Positions 39,512 to 48,935 of a stretch of 64,000 nucleotides of DNA are shown here, one piece after another. Where the stretch lies: NCBI RefSeq assembly GCF_002019795.1, contig NZ_KV917381.1, positions 450,001 to 514,000 of the forward strand. Reading direction: 5' to 3'. Made by a program: the position numbers and the translations under genes. Below the pieces are notes generated by a model. It made no database searches. It had not been told where the DNA came from and worked only from the letters and a program-made list of their open reading frames with translations. Each line of letters begins with the position of its first letter. Position 1 is the first letter of the stretch. The stretch comes from Bacillus alkalicellulosilyticus (lineage in GTDB: Bacteria; Bacillota; Bacilli; Bacillales; Bacillaceae_F).

Positions 39512-40132
39512 ATGCGTCTATACCTCGTTCGTCACGGCGAATCACTTGGCAATGTTCAGGGAATCATTCAAGGTCAGGCTGATTTCCCTCTTTCCCCTCT
39601 CGGACAAATTCAAGTCCAACAGCTCGGCAAGCATTTTCAGTCCATTCCTTTTGATTACATATACAGTAGCGATTTAACAAGAGCACAAGAAACTGCACAA
39701 GCTATAGCAAGCAACCGGGAGAAAACCATTCATCCTTGGGAGAAGGTTCGTGAAATCTTTTTAGGCCCTCTACAAGGCAAAACGCAACAAGAAATTTTTA
39801 CTGAATATCCCGAACTCGAAGACCGTGCGTTACTTACGTCAGGGATAGCGGGAACGGAAACCGTTGAGGACATTACAAGCCGTTGTGCGTATGTATGGGA
39901 CCAAATGACAAAGGCACATCAAGATAATGATGTGGTCATCGTATCCCATGGTGGTTTTATTAGTATTTTTATCATGTATCTTATGTTAGGTAATGATTGG
40001 CATCTTCATCACCGTCCGTTTCATATTGGCAATACAGGTATCACCTTAATTGAAGCAAAAGCGGGAAGAAAGCCGGTATTCCACTATATTAACGATACGA
40101 GTCACATTCGTACTGAGGAACAAATCTCGTAA
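39512..40132 (+). CDS. Histidine phosphatase family protein (PhoE/GpmB-like)
   Basis: 206 residues from ATG 39512 (GGAGGAG upstream). RHGE at 7-10 with catalytic H8, DYIYSSDLTRAQETAQ and VSHGGF provide the two histidines and arginine of the acid phosphatase/phosphoglycerate-mutase fold. Likely a broad phosphatase rather than glycolytic mutase. Confidence 0.88.
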   Translation: MRLYLVRHGESLGNVQGIIQGQADFPLSPLGQIQVQQLGKHFQSIPFDYIYSSDLTRAQETAQAIASNREKTIHPWEKVREIFLGPLQGKTQQEIFTEYPELEDRALLTSGIAGTETVEDITSRCAYVWDQMTKAHQDNDVVIVSHGGFISIFIMYLMLGNDWHLHHRPFHIGNTGITLIEAKAGRKPVFHYINDTSHIRTEEQIS

Positions 40133-40218
40133 TCTAGGCATTTATAAAGGTCTTTCGAATCAGCTTAAATGGGCGTATAATAAAACCTATGAGTCAAAAG
40201 AAAAAAGGAGTGGAGAGA

Positions 40219-41760
40219 GTGGAAAAGTTAGTTGAAAGCATGTACAACCTTGTTGTAGAAACATCTACGAATCTACCATATGACGTTCGAAAAGCAGTAG
40301 CAGCAGCGAAAGCAAAGGAAAATGCAGGAACGCGTGCAGCTCTTTCTCTAGGAACGATTACAGATAATATTCAAATGGCAGATGAAAAAGTATCACCGAT
40401 TTGCCAAGATACAGGAATGCCAACATTTGAAATTAAAGTACCAGTTGGTGTCAATCAAATTACATTTAAAAAAGCGATATATGAAGCAATTGAAAAAGCG
40501 ACAAAAGATGGAAAGCTTCGTCCGAACTCTGTTGATTCGTTAACAGGGGCAAACAGCGGGAACAATCTTGGAGATGGAACGCCTGTTATTCACTTTGAAC
40601 AATGGGAAGAAGAGTATATCGATGCACGCTTAATTTTAAAAGGTGGCGGCTGTGAGAACAAAAACATTCAGTACAGCTTACCAGCTGAGCTTGAAGGTCT
40701 TGGCAGAGCAGGTCGTGATTTGGATGGTATCCGTAAATGTATTATGCACTCAGTTTACCAAGCACAAGGGCAAGGCTGTAGTGCCGGCTTTATCGGTGTA
40801 GGTATCGGCGGAGACCGTTCAGCAAGTTACCTTCTTGCCAAAGAACAGCTTTTCCGCACAGTGGATGATGTAAACGATAATCCAGACCTTGCGAAGCTAG
40901 AAGACTATGTCATGGAAAACGCCAATAAGCTTGGAATTGGTACAATGGGCTTTGGTGGCGAAGCGACGTTACTAGGCTGTAAAATCGGAGCGATGCACCG
41001 CTTACCAGCTAGCTTCTTCGTCTCCGTAGCATATAACTGCTGGGCTTTCCGTCGCTTAGGTGTTCATATTGATCCATCTACAGGTGACATTACAAACTGG
41101 TTATATAAAGATGGCGAGAAAATTGATTTTGCTAAAGTCGAAGAAGAAGTTGCTGCGGCTGCAGAAGAGAAGCAAGATGTTCGTGAAGTTGTCCTTCAAG
41201 CACCAATTACAGAAGAGCAAATTCGTGAGCTTCGTGTCGGAGACGTTGTAATCTTAAACGGCATGCTTCATACAGGACGCGATGCGATTCACCATCATTT
41301 AATGGACCATGACGCACCAATCGACTTAAACGGTCAAGTCATTTATCACTGTGGGCCAGTTATGTTAAAAGATGAAGCGGGCGAATGGCATGTAAAAGCA
41401 GCGGGACCAACAACAAGTATTCGTGAGGAACCATACCAAGGTGACATTATGAAAAAATTTGGAATCCGTGCAGTCATCGGAAAAGGTGGAATGGGACCAA
41501 AAACGTTGAAAGCACTTGAAGAGCATGGTGGCGTGTACTTAAATGCGATTGGTGGAGCAGCCCAGTATTACGCGAAATGTATTAAAAAAGTTCAAGGTGT
41601 CGACCTGATGGAATTTGGTGTTCCAGAAGCGATGTGGCATTTGGAAGTAGAAGGCTTTGCGGCCATCGTCACGATGGATTCACACGGAAACAGCTTGCAT
41701 GCTGACGTTGATAAATCCTCACTTGAAAAATTAGCTGAATTTAAAGAACGAGTATTTTAA
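40219..41760 (+). CDS. fumA: Class I (iron-sulfur) fumarate hydratase
   Basis: Interconverts fumarate and malate using a [4Fe-4S] cluster. About 513 residues from GTG 40219 (AAGGAG nine bases upstream). An alpha-type domain with CQDTGMP (C62), GQGCSAGF (C187) and VAYNCWAFRR (C274) gives plausible cluster ligands. A beta-type domain follows with GDVVILNGMLHTGRDA, AAGPTTSIR and GKGGMGPKT. The two domains are fused, as in Bacillaceae class I enzymes. Confidence 0.9.
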   Translation: MEKLVESMYNLVVETSTNLPYDVRKAVAAAKAKENAGTRAALSLGTITDNIQMADEKVSPICQDTGMPTFEIKVPVGVNQITFKKAIYEAIEKATKDGKLRPNSVDSLTGANSGNNLGDGTPVIHFEQWEEEYIDARLILKGGGCENKNIQYSLPAELEGLGRAGRDLDGIRKCIMHSVYQAQGQGCSAGFIGVGIGGDRSASYLLAKEQLFRTVDDVNDNPDLAKLEDYVMENANKLGIGTMGFGGEATLLGCKIGAMHRLPASFFVSVAYNCWAFRRLGVHIDPSTGDITNWLYKDGEKIDFAKVEEEVAAAAEEKQDVREVVLQAPITEEQIRELRVGDVVILNGMLHTGRDAIHHHLMDHDAPIDLNGQVIYHCGPVMLKDEAGEWHVKAAGPTTSIREEPYQGDIMKKFGIRAVIGKGGMGPKTLKALEEHGGVYLNAIGGAAQYYAKCIKKVQGVDLMEFGVPEAMWHLEVEGFAAIVTMDSHGNSLHADVDKSSLEKLAEFKERVF

Positions 41761-41770
41761 TACTAAAAAC

Positions 41771-41812
41771 AAAACGGTGTTAGTTCCTTACCTAGGGGCT
41801 AACACCGTTTTT
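41771..41812 (+). terminator. Terminator after fumA
   Basis: AAAACGGTGTTAG pairs with CTAACACCGTTTT, then TTAAA. Confidence 0.8.
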
Positions 41813-41896
41813 AAATGTTCAGTTTTTAGTCTAAGACTAGTCATGGCCATATATTATATAATGAAGAAAAGGATAGTGAGGGACCGGAGGGAATAC

Positions 41897-43819
41897 ATGA
41901 TAACCGACATTCAGTTAGATAAAGAAGAGAAAAAGGTGGATGCCTTTATAAAACATAAGTATCCAGAGCTGCATCGTACATATAACGAAGTCCTTCCAAC
42001 GGCTCGATTTATGATTATGGAAAGGCTTGTCAATGCGTTGTTACGTGAGGGCTTTACAGATAGAGACGATGTCTTAAGACAGCTGAATGACAACGGGTAC
42101 ATTGAGCTTTCGGTTGAAGATGGAATAATTCACATCCCGATTGCACGTACATATAGCTATAACCGCTTTGAATTAAAAGGTACTGTCTCCTGGGAGAATT
42201 CTATCAATTCGTCTATAGAAATTACTCACCCAAGGGATTTAGTCAATCAATTAGAGCGCTACTTTACAAAACAAGGAGAGCCTTATCCAAATGCGACAGC
42301 TTTTTTAGAAGAACTGTCTAACAGCGTTGCCAACATGGGCCTCGTTCTTTTATTTCAAAAAATGATGCAGAATGAATGGAAGGAAAAAAGCCGTCGATAT
42401 AATTGGCAAACAACAATAGAGCTTGTACAGGACTTGGCAAAGCAAGATGAACTGTTTGATCCAACGCTGTTCTTTGAACAGTTGTGTGTGACGGGCCATC
42501 AGCTTCATCCAGGAACAAAGGCGAAAACAGGATTAAGCTATGAAGAATTGGTTCAATACTCAGGAGAATTTGGTAACGTCATTCATTTGAACTTTGTTGC
42601 TATCCACAAGGACGTTTGTTATCACAATCCTATACTACATACAGATACATTCCATTCATTTTGGTTTGCGGAATATCCTGAACTAGAACAGGCATTTTTA
42701 AAGTGTTGTGAACACCCGAAAGAGTATATGATTGTTCCTGTCCACCCTTGGCAGTACGAACATACATTGAAAGAGCTTTACCCAAATGAAATCGAAAACA
42801 AAGACATTCTGTTTATCCCCTATTCCATTGAAGCCATACCAACGTTATCTGTTCGTACTGTTGGCTTACGAACAAAAGAAAAGAAGTATCATATTAAGCT
42901 ACCGATTAATATCCAAATGACAAGTGCTGTGCGGACTATCTCGCCAAACTCGATTCATAATGGACCCGAGTTGTCGCAGATAGCAAAAGTCATTTTAGTA
43001 AAAGAAAGTGAGCTGTCGCAACACTTCCACGTCATTGGAGAAGACAGTGGGCTTCGTTTTATTTCGAAGCTCGAACATGACAACAATGCTTTTCATCGAA
43101 ATAAAAATTTATCAATGTTACTGAGAAAGAACCCAACCTCACTGTTAGAAGAAGGTGAGGTAGCGATGGTAGCTTGTGCGCTGTACAATGAAGCTCCATT
43201 GTCTGAGCAACTGCTTTTATATGAAATGATTGAACACTATAATCAACGAGTTCAATCCTTTACAGAAGAAGAATCGGTCCTCGATTTTTTTACAAAATAT
43301 ATAGCTGTTCTTCTTTCAGGTGTTCTTCCGTTTATGACTCGTTATGGCATCGGGTTAGAAGCGCACTTGCAAAATACGTTGGTTGTTTTTCGAGACTATG
43401 AACCTGTTAAAGTTATCGTTCGAGACCTCGGTGGAGTTCGGGTAAATACAACGCGACTAGAAAAGCAAGGCATTAAAGGTCGCTTTTATCCTGGTTCCGC
43501 AACGATAGGCACGGAAGATTCGGAAATGCAAAACAAGGTCATCCACACCGTCTTTCAAAGTCAAATCGGCGAATTAACGATGCATCTAGCTAGACGTTAT
43601 TCTGTAACAGAAGAAGAGCTATGGGAAAAAGTGAAAACGATTTGTCTAGCTATTTTCTCTAAACTAAAAGAGGATGATACGATAGCTAAAGAAGTCGATA
43701 AGGACATGAGTATTCTCCTTGGAGAGACGGTCAAAACAAAAGCATTAACTAGGATGAGATTAACGAATGATGTGACAGATTATGCATATATAAGCGTACC
43801 CAACCCTCTTTGTAGGTAA
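41897..43819 (+). CDS. IucA/IucC-family NIS siderophore synthetase
   Basis: 640 residues from ATG 41897 (CGGAGGGA upstream). N-terminal IucA/IucC domain with HPGTKAKTGLS, VPVHPWQYEH and the region PINIQMTSAVRTISPNS. C-terminal FhuF/IucC-like domain with YGIGLEAHLQNTLV and VIVRDLGGVRV. Such enzymes join carboxylates to amines or hydroxylamines with ATP. It stands alone: no partner synthetase, exporter or receptor is adjacent. A 6-1-6 palindrome TAGTCT-A-AGACTA (41827-41839) lies upstream, but no Fur box is seen. Confidence 0.85.
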   Translation: MITDIQLDKEEKKVDAFIKHKYPELHRTYNEVLPTARFMIMERLVNALLREGFTDRDDVLRQLNDNGYIELSVEDGIIHIPIARTYSYNRFELKGTVSWENSINSSIEITHPRDLVNQLERYFTKQGEPYPNATAFLEELSNSVANMGLVLLFQKMMQNEWKEKSRRYNWQTTIELVQDLAKQDELFDPTLFFEQLCVTGHQLHPGTKAKTGLSYEELVQYSGEFGNVIHLNFVAIHKDVCYHNPILHTDTFHSFWFAEYPELEQAFLKCCEHPKEYMIVPVHPWQYEHTLKELYPNEIENKDILFIPYSIEAIPTLSVRTVGLRTKEKKYHIKLPINIQMTSAVRTISPNSIHNGPELSQIAKVILVKESELSQHFHVIGEDSGLRFISKLEHDNNAFHRNKNLSMLLRKNPTSLLEEGEVAMVACALYNEAPLSEQLLLYEMIEHYNQRVQSFTEEESVLDFFTKYIAVLLSGVLPFMTRYGIGLEAHLQNTLVVFRDYEPVKVIVRDLGGVRVNTTRLEKQGIKGRFYPGSATIGTEDSEMQNKVIHTVFQSQIGELTMHLARRYSVTEEELWEKVKTICLAIFSKLKEDDTIAKEVDKDMSILLGETVKTKALTRMRLTNDVTDYAYISVPNPLCR

Positions 43820-43866
43820 GAATGAGAGCAAAGAGGAACTTGCAATAGCTTCACTCGCTACTGCGT

Positions 43867-43917
43867 AGAGGGTGTGATAAAGGGGGAAAATGCCTTTTGT
43901 CACACTCTCTTTTTTTT
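43867..43917 (+). terminator. Terminator after the NIS synthetase
   Basis: AGAGGGTGTGATAAAGG-like arm pairs with CCTTTTGTCACACTCTCT, then eight T. A variant of the GAGACAAAAGG hairpin family. The rest of the gap to 44113 shows nothing clear; I looked for a sigma-D promoter and found none. Confidence 0.8.
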
Positions 43918-44113
43918 GCTTTAGAACAGCATATGTAACTTAAATTTCAAACTTCTAAATAATGGAATGTATAAAAAGAGGTTTGAACTTAATCGTTTTG
44001 GGATATATATAGATAGGACAATAGTCACATTGCTAAAGAACTACTGATTATTGGGTGAACTCCAATAGTTTTCCTACAAAAAACATAGTGAGAGAGAAAG
44101 AGGTAGCAACATC

Positions 44114-46186
44114 ATGAAGTGGAACAATTTAAAAATCAGAAGTAAAATTTTAGTGTTAGTATTTATTGTATCTTTTCTTCCCTTAGTAGGAATTAGTTTT
44201 CTACTATACAGTGGAGCAAAGGAAAACCTAACCCAAGAGGTTCTAGATGGAAATATTGCTTTTCTTGAATTAACTACTGCAAAACTCAACAATTATTTCA
44301 GAGAACGTGGTGGAGATGGACAGGTATTTGCTGCATCAATGTATGATAAAATAAACAATCTCCATACTCTTGATAAAAACAGTGCGGAGTGGAGAGAACA
44401 GTATAACGAAATTCAAGCGATTGGCGATATGGCTCTTGAAGCCTATGAATTTACGAATATATACATTACCGATAACAAAGGTGAAGTGACCTTTGCTACC
44501 ATTGAAAAAGGGGTGGAAGGGGCTGACATCTCAAGTCGTGATTACTTTGCGGCTGCTTCACAAGGAGAACAGTATTGGTCAGAGATGTTTTACTCTGATT
44601 TATATAACACGAATGTAAAGGTGTTATCGACTCCTGTCTTTGCAAACGGTAGTTCAGGTCCATTTATTGGTACTTTTAATATACTGCTAGATTATAAAGC
44701 AATATCAGCTCTAGTTCATAATGAGATCCATCGAATTGGGGTTACCGGAGATGCTTATTTAATTAATGAAGATGGCTTATTATATACAGACACGAGATTA
44801 GGAGAATATACGGAAAACAGTGCTCTGAACGTAACGATTGATACAAAAGCGATAAATGTATTACGAGAACCAATTATTAATCGAGATTTAAGCTTTGAGT
44901 ACGCAGGTGTATATCCTGATTATATTGACAATGATGTGTTAGGCGCGGTGGGAACCGTTTTAATTGGAGACCAAGTTCTTGGTTTGGTGATTGAAGTAGA
45001 TGCAGATGAAGCATTAGCGGCATTAACAAGATTGCGCACATTCGTCATTATTACAGCTGTTGCTACTGTCATCGTCAGTCTACTTCTTGCGATATTAATC
45101 GCAGTGAAAATGAGTAATCAACTAAATTATTTAAGAGATGAGTTGAATGACTTAGCTTCCAACGGTGGAGACTTAACGAAAACAATAGATATTATTAGCA
45201 AGGATGAAATTGGTGATTTAGCTGCGGCTACAAATAAATTCATTGGCAATGTTCGAGATATTGTCAGTAATGTTATGGATAATTCTGAATATGCAGCGGC
45301 CTCATCCCAGCAACTTAATGTAAGTGCTGAAGAAATTGAAATGGTATCAAGTCAAATTGCGTCTACTATCCAAGAAGTGTCTGACGGGGCGCAAAAGCAA
45401 AATGACTTAGCGATGGCGACACTCGCTCTTGTTGAACATTCGATGGATGATGTGAATGCTGGACAAGAAAAAGTAACACAAACGGTAACAAACGCAGAAA
45501 CATCAACCCTTGTAGCTAAAAAAGGGGAACAAGCCATTATTGAGGCCATTCAACAAACAGAAGAAATGAAGAAGACGGTACAATCGGCCTCTCAATCGGT
45601 AGCGACCCTTGGAAAGCAATCACAAGAAATTGGTAGTATTATTACGATTATCACAAACATTGCAGAGCAAACGAACTTACTTGCTTTAAATGCTGCAATC
45701 GAAGCAGCTCGAGCAGGTGAACACGGGAAAGGGTTTGCGGTTGTAGCTGATGAGGTACGAAAGCTTGCAGAACAGTCAAGTCATTCATCTAAACAAATTA
45801 CAGACTTAATAAGTAACATTCAAGAAGAAACAACGATGTCGGTACAATTAATGGACGAAAACTTAGTTGCCGTCGAACGACAAGTGACGTTAATAGGTAA
45901 AGGTGGAGAATCTCTTAAATCTATCGTCAAGCAAGCAGAAGAAACAGAGCTAGATGCCAAAGCGACGACAGAGATTTTTGAAAGATTACGAGCCAACACA
46001 ATAAAAGTACTTGAAGCCACTCAAGAGGTATCTTCGATCATTGAAGAAACCGCAGCGTCTGCTCAAGAAGTAGCAGCTGGAGCTGAAGAACAAGCAGCTA
46101 CAGTTGAAGAAATCACGGCAAGTACTACAGAATTAGTGAAAATGGCAGAAAAACTAAACGATGAAGTGAAAAAATTTACAGTGTAA
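44114..46186 (+). CDS. Methyl-accepting chemotaxis protein
   Basis: 690 residues: membrane segment at about 11-30, a large extracellular Cache-type sensor (about 35-305, with [19 protein letters not shown]), second membrane segment near 308-332, HAMP, then the signalling domain. The conserved tip [19 protein letters not shown] starts near residue 517, with [17 protein letters not shown] after it. Senses a small ligand outside the cell and signals to CheA; ligand unknown. AAGAGG precedes the ATG. Confidence 0.95.
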   Translation: MKWNNLKIRSKILVLVFIVSFLPLVGISFLLYSGAKENLTQEVLDGNIAFLELTTAKLNNYFRERGGDGQVFAASMYDKINNLHTLDKNSAEWREQYNEIQAIGDMALEAYEFTNIYITDNKGEVTFATIEKGVEGADISSRDYFAAASQGEQYWSEMFYSDLYNTNVKVLSTPVFANGSSGPFIGTFNILLDYKAISALVHNEIHRIGVTGDAYLINEDGLLYTDTRLGEYTENSALNVTIDTKAINVLREPIINRDLSFEYAGVYPDYIDNDVLGAVGTVLIGDQVLGLVIEVDADEALAALTRLRTFVIITAVATVIVSLLLAILIAVKMSNQLNYLRDELNDLASNGGDLTKTIDIISKDEIGDLAAATNKFIGNVRDIVSNVMDNSEYAAASSQQLNVSAEEIEMVSSQIASTIQEVSDGAQKQNDLAMATLALVEHSMDDVNAGQEKVTQTVTNAETSTLVAKKGEQAIIEAIQQTEEMKKTVQSASQSVATLGKQSQEIGSIITIITNIAEQTNLLALNAAIEAARAGEHGKGFAVVADEVRKLAEQSSHSSKQITDLISNIQEETTMSVQLMDENLVAVERQVTLIGKGGESLKSIVKQAEETELDAKATTEIFERLRANTIKVLEATQEVSSIIEETAASAQEVAAGAEEQAATVEEITASTTELVKMAEKLNDEVKKFTV

Positions 46187-46190
46187 CAAG

Positions 46191-46232
46191 AGGGTGAGAC
46201 AAAAGGTTGTATTTTACCTTTTGTCTCACCCT
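46191..46232 (+). terminator. Hairpin of the GAGACAAAAGG family
   Basis: A perfect 17-bp stem (AGGGTGAGACAAAAGGT with its complement) around eight bases, just after the chemoreceptor gene. No T-run follows. Best-preserved member of the family. Confidence 0.7.
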
Positions 46233-46265
46233 TAAAGCAATGTGCGAAACCGCCACTATCTTTAA

Positions 46266-46302
46266 AAATCCCTTTGTGAGTGGGTTTCTCACAAAGGGAT
46301 TT
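46266..46302. terminator. Hairpin related to the one at 10824
   Basis: AAATCCCTTTGTGA pairs perfectly with TCACAAAGGGATTT across nine bases. CGCCAC and GTGGCG flank the stem outside, extending the palindrome. It shares arm sequence and flanking GTGGCG with the 10824 hairpin. Confidence 0.55.
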
Positions 46303-46413
46303 GTGGCGAGTGAAGCCAGTGCAGATGTTTTAGCTAGTTCTGTCCCAGCCCCTTTTTTCTTATGTAGAAGTGATATCGCTCACTGACGAAAGAAGAGTGT
46401 TGGATTAAAGTGG

Positions 46414-46428
46414 TACTAATCATTCTCA
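46414..46428. promoter_or_regulatory. Fur-family box-like site upstream of the DGC gene
   Basis: TACTAATCATTCTCA matches 11 of 14 defined positions of the 7-1-7 Fur consensus TGATAATNATTATCA, better than the Zur or PerR versions. It lies about 28 bases before the ATG. Confidence 0.4.
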
Positions 46429-46456
46429 TACTATTCTGGTAAAGGGGGCTTACAAC

Positions 46457-46813
46457 ATGACAAAAACAAAGTTTCCACTTGTATATTCTTGCTCAGGGTG
46501 TTCCTCAGCAGCCCAAACCGCCAATCAAATTGCGATAAAGATGGACCGTGAGAAGGTCGCGGAAATGTCATGCATCGCAGGAGTCGGGGGTGATGTCAAA
46601 CCGCTTGTTAAGGTAGCTCAATCAGGTCGTCCGATAATCGCCATTGATGGATGTCCACTCGCTTGTAGCAAAAGCTGCTTAGCAAGGCACGATGTGGAGC
46701 CAACTTATTACTTTGATTTATCAGGTTTTTCAGTGCCGAAACGAAAAGGTGAAGACCCAAATCCAGTATTACTCGAAAGTGCCTATCAAAAAATAGTAGA
46801 GTCTATGGGTTGA
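46457..46813 (+). CDS. DGC-domain cysteine-rich protein
   Basis: 118 residues with six cysteines: C12 and C15 (YSCSGCSS), C39 (MSCIAG), and C66, C70 and C74 in the name-giving IDGCPLACSKSC. The DGC domain (putative zinc-binding) is seen in bacteria and archaea without known function. A Fur-like site upstream suggests metal control. AAAGGGGG precedes the ATG. Confidence 0.85.
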   Translation: MTKTKFPLVYSCSGCSSAAQTANQIAIKMDREKVAEMSCIAGVGGDVKPLVKVAQSGRPIIAIDGCPLACSKSCLARHDVEPTYYFDLSGFSVPKRKGEDPNPVLLESAYQKIVESMG

Positions 46814-46885
46814 GGTTGAGTCTAGCGTAAGGGATACAGAAGACGCTATTTTAGTCATTTGGTTGGTTTTTATAGACCTTTCGAA

Positions 46886-47010
46886 CACACGATCCCTTAT
46901 TTTGCATATTACCACTGATTTTTACGTCTTTTTAGCTAAATAAGTGCATCTGAGTCCGTTAGCGTTGAGAAATAGCCGATTTTAAGAAAATAAGGTATCC
47001 TATGTCCTTA
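46886..47010. repeat. Nested palindromic intergenic repeat, copy B
   Basis: Shares GAACACACGATCCCTTATTTTGCA, GAGTCCGTTAG and the closing AAATAAGG-N-TATCC-TATGTCC with the element at 9990-10180. It lacks the inner left arm. A stem with T-run (AAGGCAGCCG...CGGTTGCCTTTTT, 47029-47065) follows. It fills most of the gap 46814-47174. Confidence 0.6.
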
Positions 47011-47174
47011 AGAAAAGAAAACAAAAGAAAGGCAGCCGAATTCAGACAGACCGGTTGCCTTTTTAGGCTTCCTTCGCATAGTTTCTCAGCCACGTGGTGA
47101 GCAAGAAGGAAAAGTACAACACTCTATGGAATACTTCAATAGATATTGCTTGGTTACAGAGGAGGAACGCATCA

Positions 47175-47411
47175 GTGGAAGAGGAACATGAAAAAGAGGA
47201 AAAAACTTCAAAAGAAACCCACAGCCACTCTGAGAAAAAGTGGAGAATAGTAGATGCTATTTTTTCTGGTGGTTTCTTCGGGTTATTTTATGATAGTGAA
47301 AAAGCAAGGAAAGAGAAGGATGATAAAAAATATAAAGAGCTTCTGTACGGAGCGATACTAGGAATTGTTGGTTGTGGCATTTTATTTCTTATCATTTATT
47401 TGAATCTGTAA
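47175..47411 (+). CDS. Small single-span membrane protein, unknown
   Basis: 78 residues from GTG 47175, which has GGAGG about ten bases upstream; the frame before it has no site. A highly charged N-terminus (EEEHEKEEKTSKETHSHSEKK), an amphipathic segment WRIVDAIFSGGFFGLFYDSEK and one C-terminal membrane helix. No family recognised. Confidence 0.6.
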   Translation: MEEEHEKEEKTSKETHSHSEKKWRIVDAIFSGGFFGLFYDSEKARKEKDDKKYKELLYGAILGIVGCGILFLIIYLNL

Positions 47412-47476
47412 GAGGGTGAAACGAATTTCAATATGCCTCGTATTTTTAGTAATACCATTTGAGGGGAGTGTTCTAC

Positions 47477-47899
47477 ATGGCAGATCCATTTGCACAAGGA
47501 GACATGATGTTTCAGATTGTCCCAGTTTTTATCGGCATCGTAGCAGTCGTTGTTATTGGTACTATTCTATATTCTGTATTTAGCGCAATGAAACAATATC
47601 AAAAAAACGAGCAGTCTCCTAAACTGAGCGTACCGGCTATCATTAAAACGAAACGAACGGATTTCAGAAGAAGTACTAGCACAGATATGAATCACCATCA
47701 AGAGAATCAACACTTCCCATCCTCGACAACAAGTACGCATACGAGATACTTTGTAACCTTTGAGTTTGAGAGTGGCGACCGTTCAGAGTTTAATGTAACT
47801 GGTAACGAGTATGGAATGTTATCAGAAGGAGATATAGGCATGTTAACATTTCAAGGAACTAGGTATCTAGGGTTTGAGAGAAAAAAACATATCGGATGA
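47477..47899 (+). CDS. DUF2500-family membrane protein
   Basis: 140 residues from ATG 47477 (GAGGGGAG upstream). One membrane segment near the N-terminus (FQIVPVFIGIVAVVVIGTILYSVF), then a small strand-rich domain VPAIIKTKRTDFRR ... YFVTFEFESGDRSEFNVTGNEYGMLSEGDIGMLTFQGTRYLGFER, which is the DUF2500 pattern. Function unknown. Confidence 0.8.
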   Translation: MADPFAQGDMMFQIVPVFIGIVAVVVIGTILYSVFSAMKQYQKNEQSPKLSVPAIIKTKRTDFRRSTSTDMNHHQENQHFPSSTTSTHTRYFVTFEFESGDRSEFNVTGNEYGMLSEGDIGMLTFQGTRYLGFERKKHIG

Positions 47900-47905
47900 T
47901 GTACT

Positions 47906-47933
47906 AAGCCACCAGAAAACGGTGGTTTTCTAT
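47906..47933 (+). terminator. Probable terminator
   Basis: AAGCCACC pairs with GGTGGTTTT around AGAAAAC, followed by CTATTTATT. Confidence 0.6.
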
Positions 47934-48006
47934 TTATTATAAAATTTTTTTATTTCTTGTAACGAAATCAAAAAAAATCGGATATATGACAGAAGGAGGA
48001 AAGGCA

Positions 48007-48090
48007 TTGGACAATATATCTGAAATCTATCAAAAGTATGCAAATGATGTATTTAAGTTCCTCCAGGAGGGAATGCATAGGGGACGGTGA
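48007..48090 (+). pseudogene. ECF sigma factor N-terminal fragment
   Basis: A TTG start with AAGGAGG at good spacing leads into DNISEIYQKYANDVFKFL, the usual opening of ECF sigma factors (region 2.1). The reading breaks down after QEGMHRG and stops at 48090. The rest of such a gene lies on the opposite strand at 50744-51172. The two look like parts of one gene separated by rearrangement. Confidence 0.7.
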
Positions 48091-48096
48091 CGATAA

Positions 48097-48219
48097 TTGA
48101 AAGTATTTTTTAAGTTGATTTTGTTCCCTCTTCAACTATCATCTATTACTGCTCTTTTAGTATATGCTATCTATTGTTTTTTATCATATTGGTTTTGGTG
48201 GGAGGGTTATCATACCTGA
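48097..48219 (+). CDS. 40-residue hydrophobic peptide, doubtful
   Basis: TTG 48097 opens a frame KVFFKLILFPLQLSSITALLVYAIYCFLSYWFWWEGYHT, one long membrane helix. The ribosome site is weak (GGGGACGGTGA). It may be a remnant in this rearranged zone rather than a working gene. Confidence 0.3.
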   Translation: MKVFFKLILFPLQLSSITALLVYAIYCFLSYWFWWEGYHT

Positions 48220-48233
48220 GTGTTTACCATTTG

Positions 48234-48662
48234 TTATCTATGATTGCCTTCTTTTGCTTTGGTACATGATGAACGGAATGGGCAATCCGAGCAGTCTTCA
48301 CACTCGTAGATTTTAAACTTCCGTTGGTAGCCTGAACGGTGATTACGGGTAGAATGATTCTGAAACTCAAGTCGTTTCTGATTAGGACATATAAAGGTAT
48401 CTGTTTCTTCTTCATACAGCCAGTTGTCAGTATTAAATGTGTTTTGTTTGTACTTCTTCTTTTGTTCTTTCAGATACATGTTATACGTATTCAGTGCTTC
48501 TCGCTTTCGATTCAAAAGGGTGCCATTAAAACTTTGTTCACTACCGTAACCGGCATCTGCGACAATGTGTTTAGGTAACTCAAAATAGCGTTGCTCAATC
48601 TCATCTAAAAATGGAATTAACGTAAGTGAATCTGTTGGATTCGAAATGATTTTTAGCATCAT
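48234..48662 (-). pseudogene. IS1182-family transposase remnant
   Basis: About 142 residues matching the C-terminal half of IS1182-type DDE transposases: LPKHIVADAGYGSEQ, an RKREALNTYNMYLKEQKKKY linker, DTFICPNQKRLEF and the cysteine-rich YECEDCSDCPFRSSCTKAK. The N-terminal half with the first catalytic aspartates is absent and the C-terminus ends early. The element is dead. Confidence 0.85.
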
Positions 48663-48696
48663 GCGCGGATGATAGGAAGGTCAGCCCTCATTTCGT

Positions 48697-48740
48697 AGCC
48701 GGTGAAATGTTACGTGTCGTATATTTCACCGGCTTTTTCA
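48697..48740. terminator. Hairpin with T-run
   Basis: AGCCGGTGAAAT pairs with ATTTCACCGGCT across 14 bases, followed by TTTTTC. No gene directly precedes it on the plus strand. Confidence 0.6.
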
Positions 48741-48935
48741 TGTTTGAGGAGGGGTTTTGTCACAATCGCCTTTATTTTGATTGGCGCACTTAGTAATTTC
48801 TATATTTTGTAAACCTAAAAAAATTTGGTTGATAATATTTATTATGTAGTAATATACTAAAATTAGTAGAATTATAGAATATTTTGTAAAAAATAACACC
48901 TGAAAAATCTATATTTGAATATGAGGAGGACAGTA

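Noticed and set aside
41814-41896. Fur box upstream of the NIS synthetase
   Set aside because: No 7-1-7 match; the only symmetry is the 6-1-6 TAGTCT palindrome.
43918-44113. Sigma-D motility promoter for the chemoreceptor
   Set aside because: TAAA and GGGATAT-like pieces exist but the spacing does not fit TAAA-N15-GCCGATAT.
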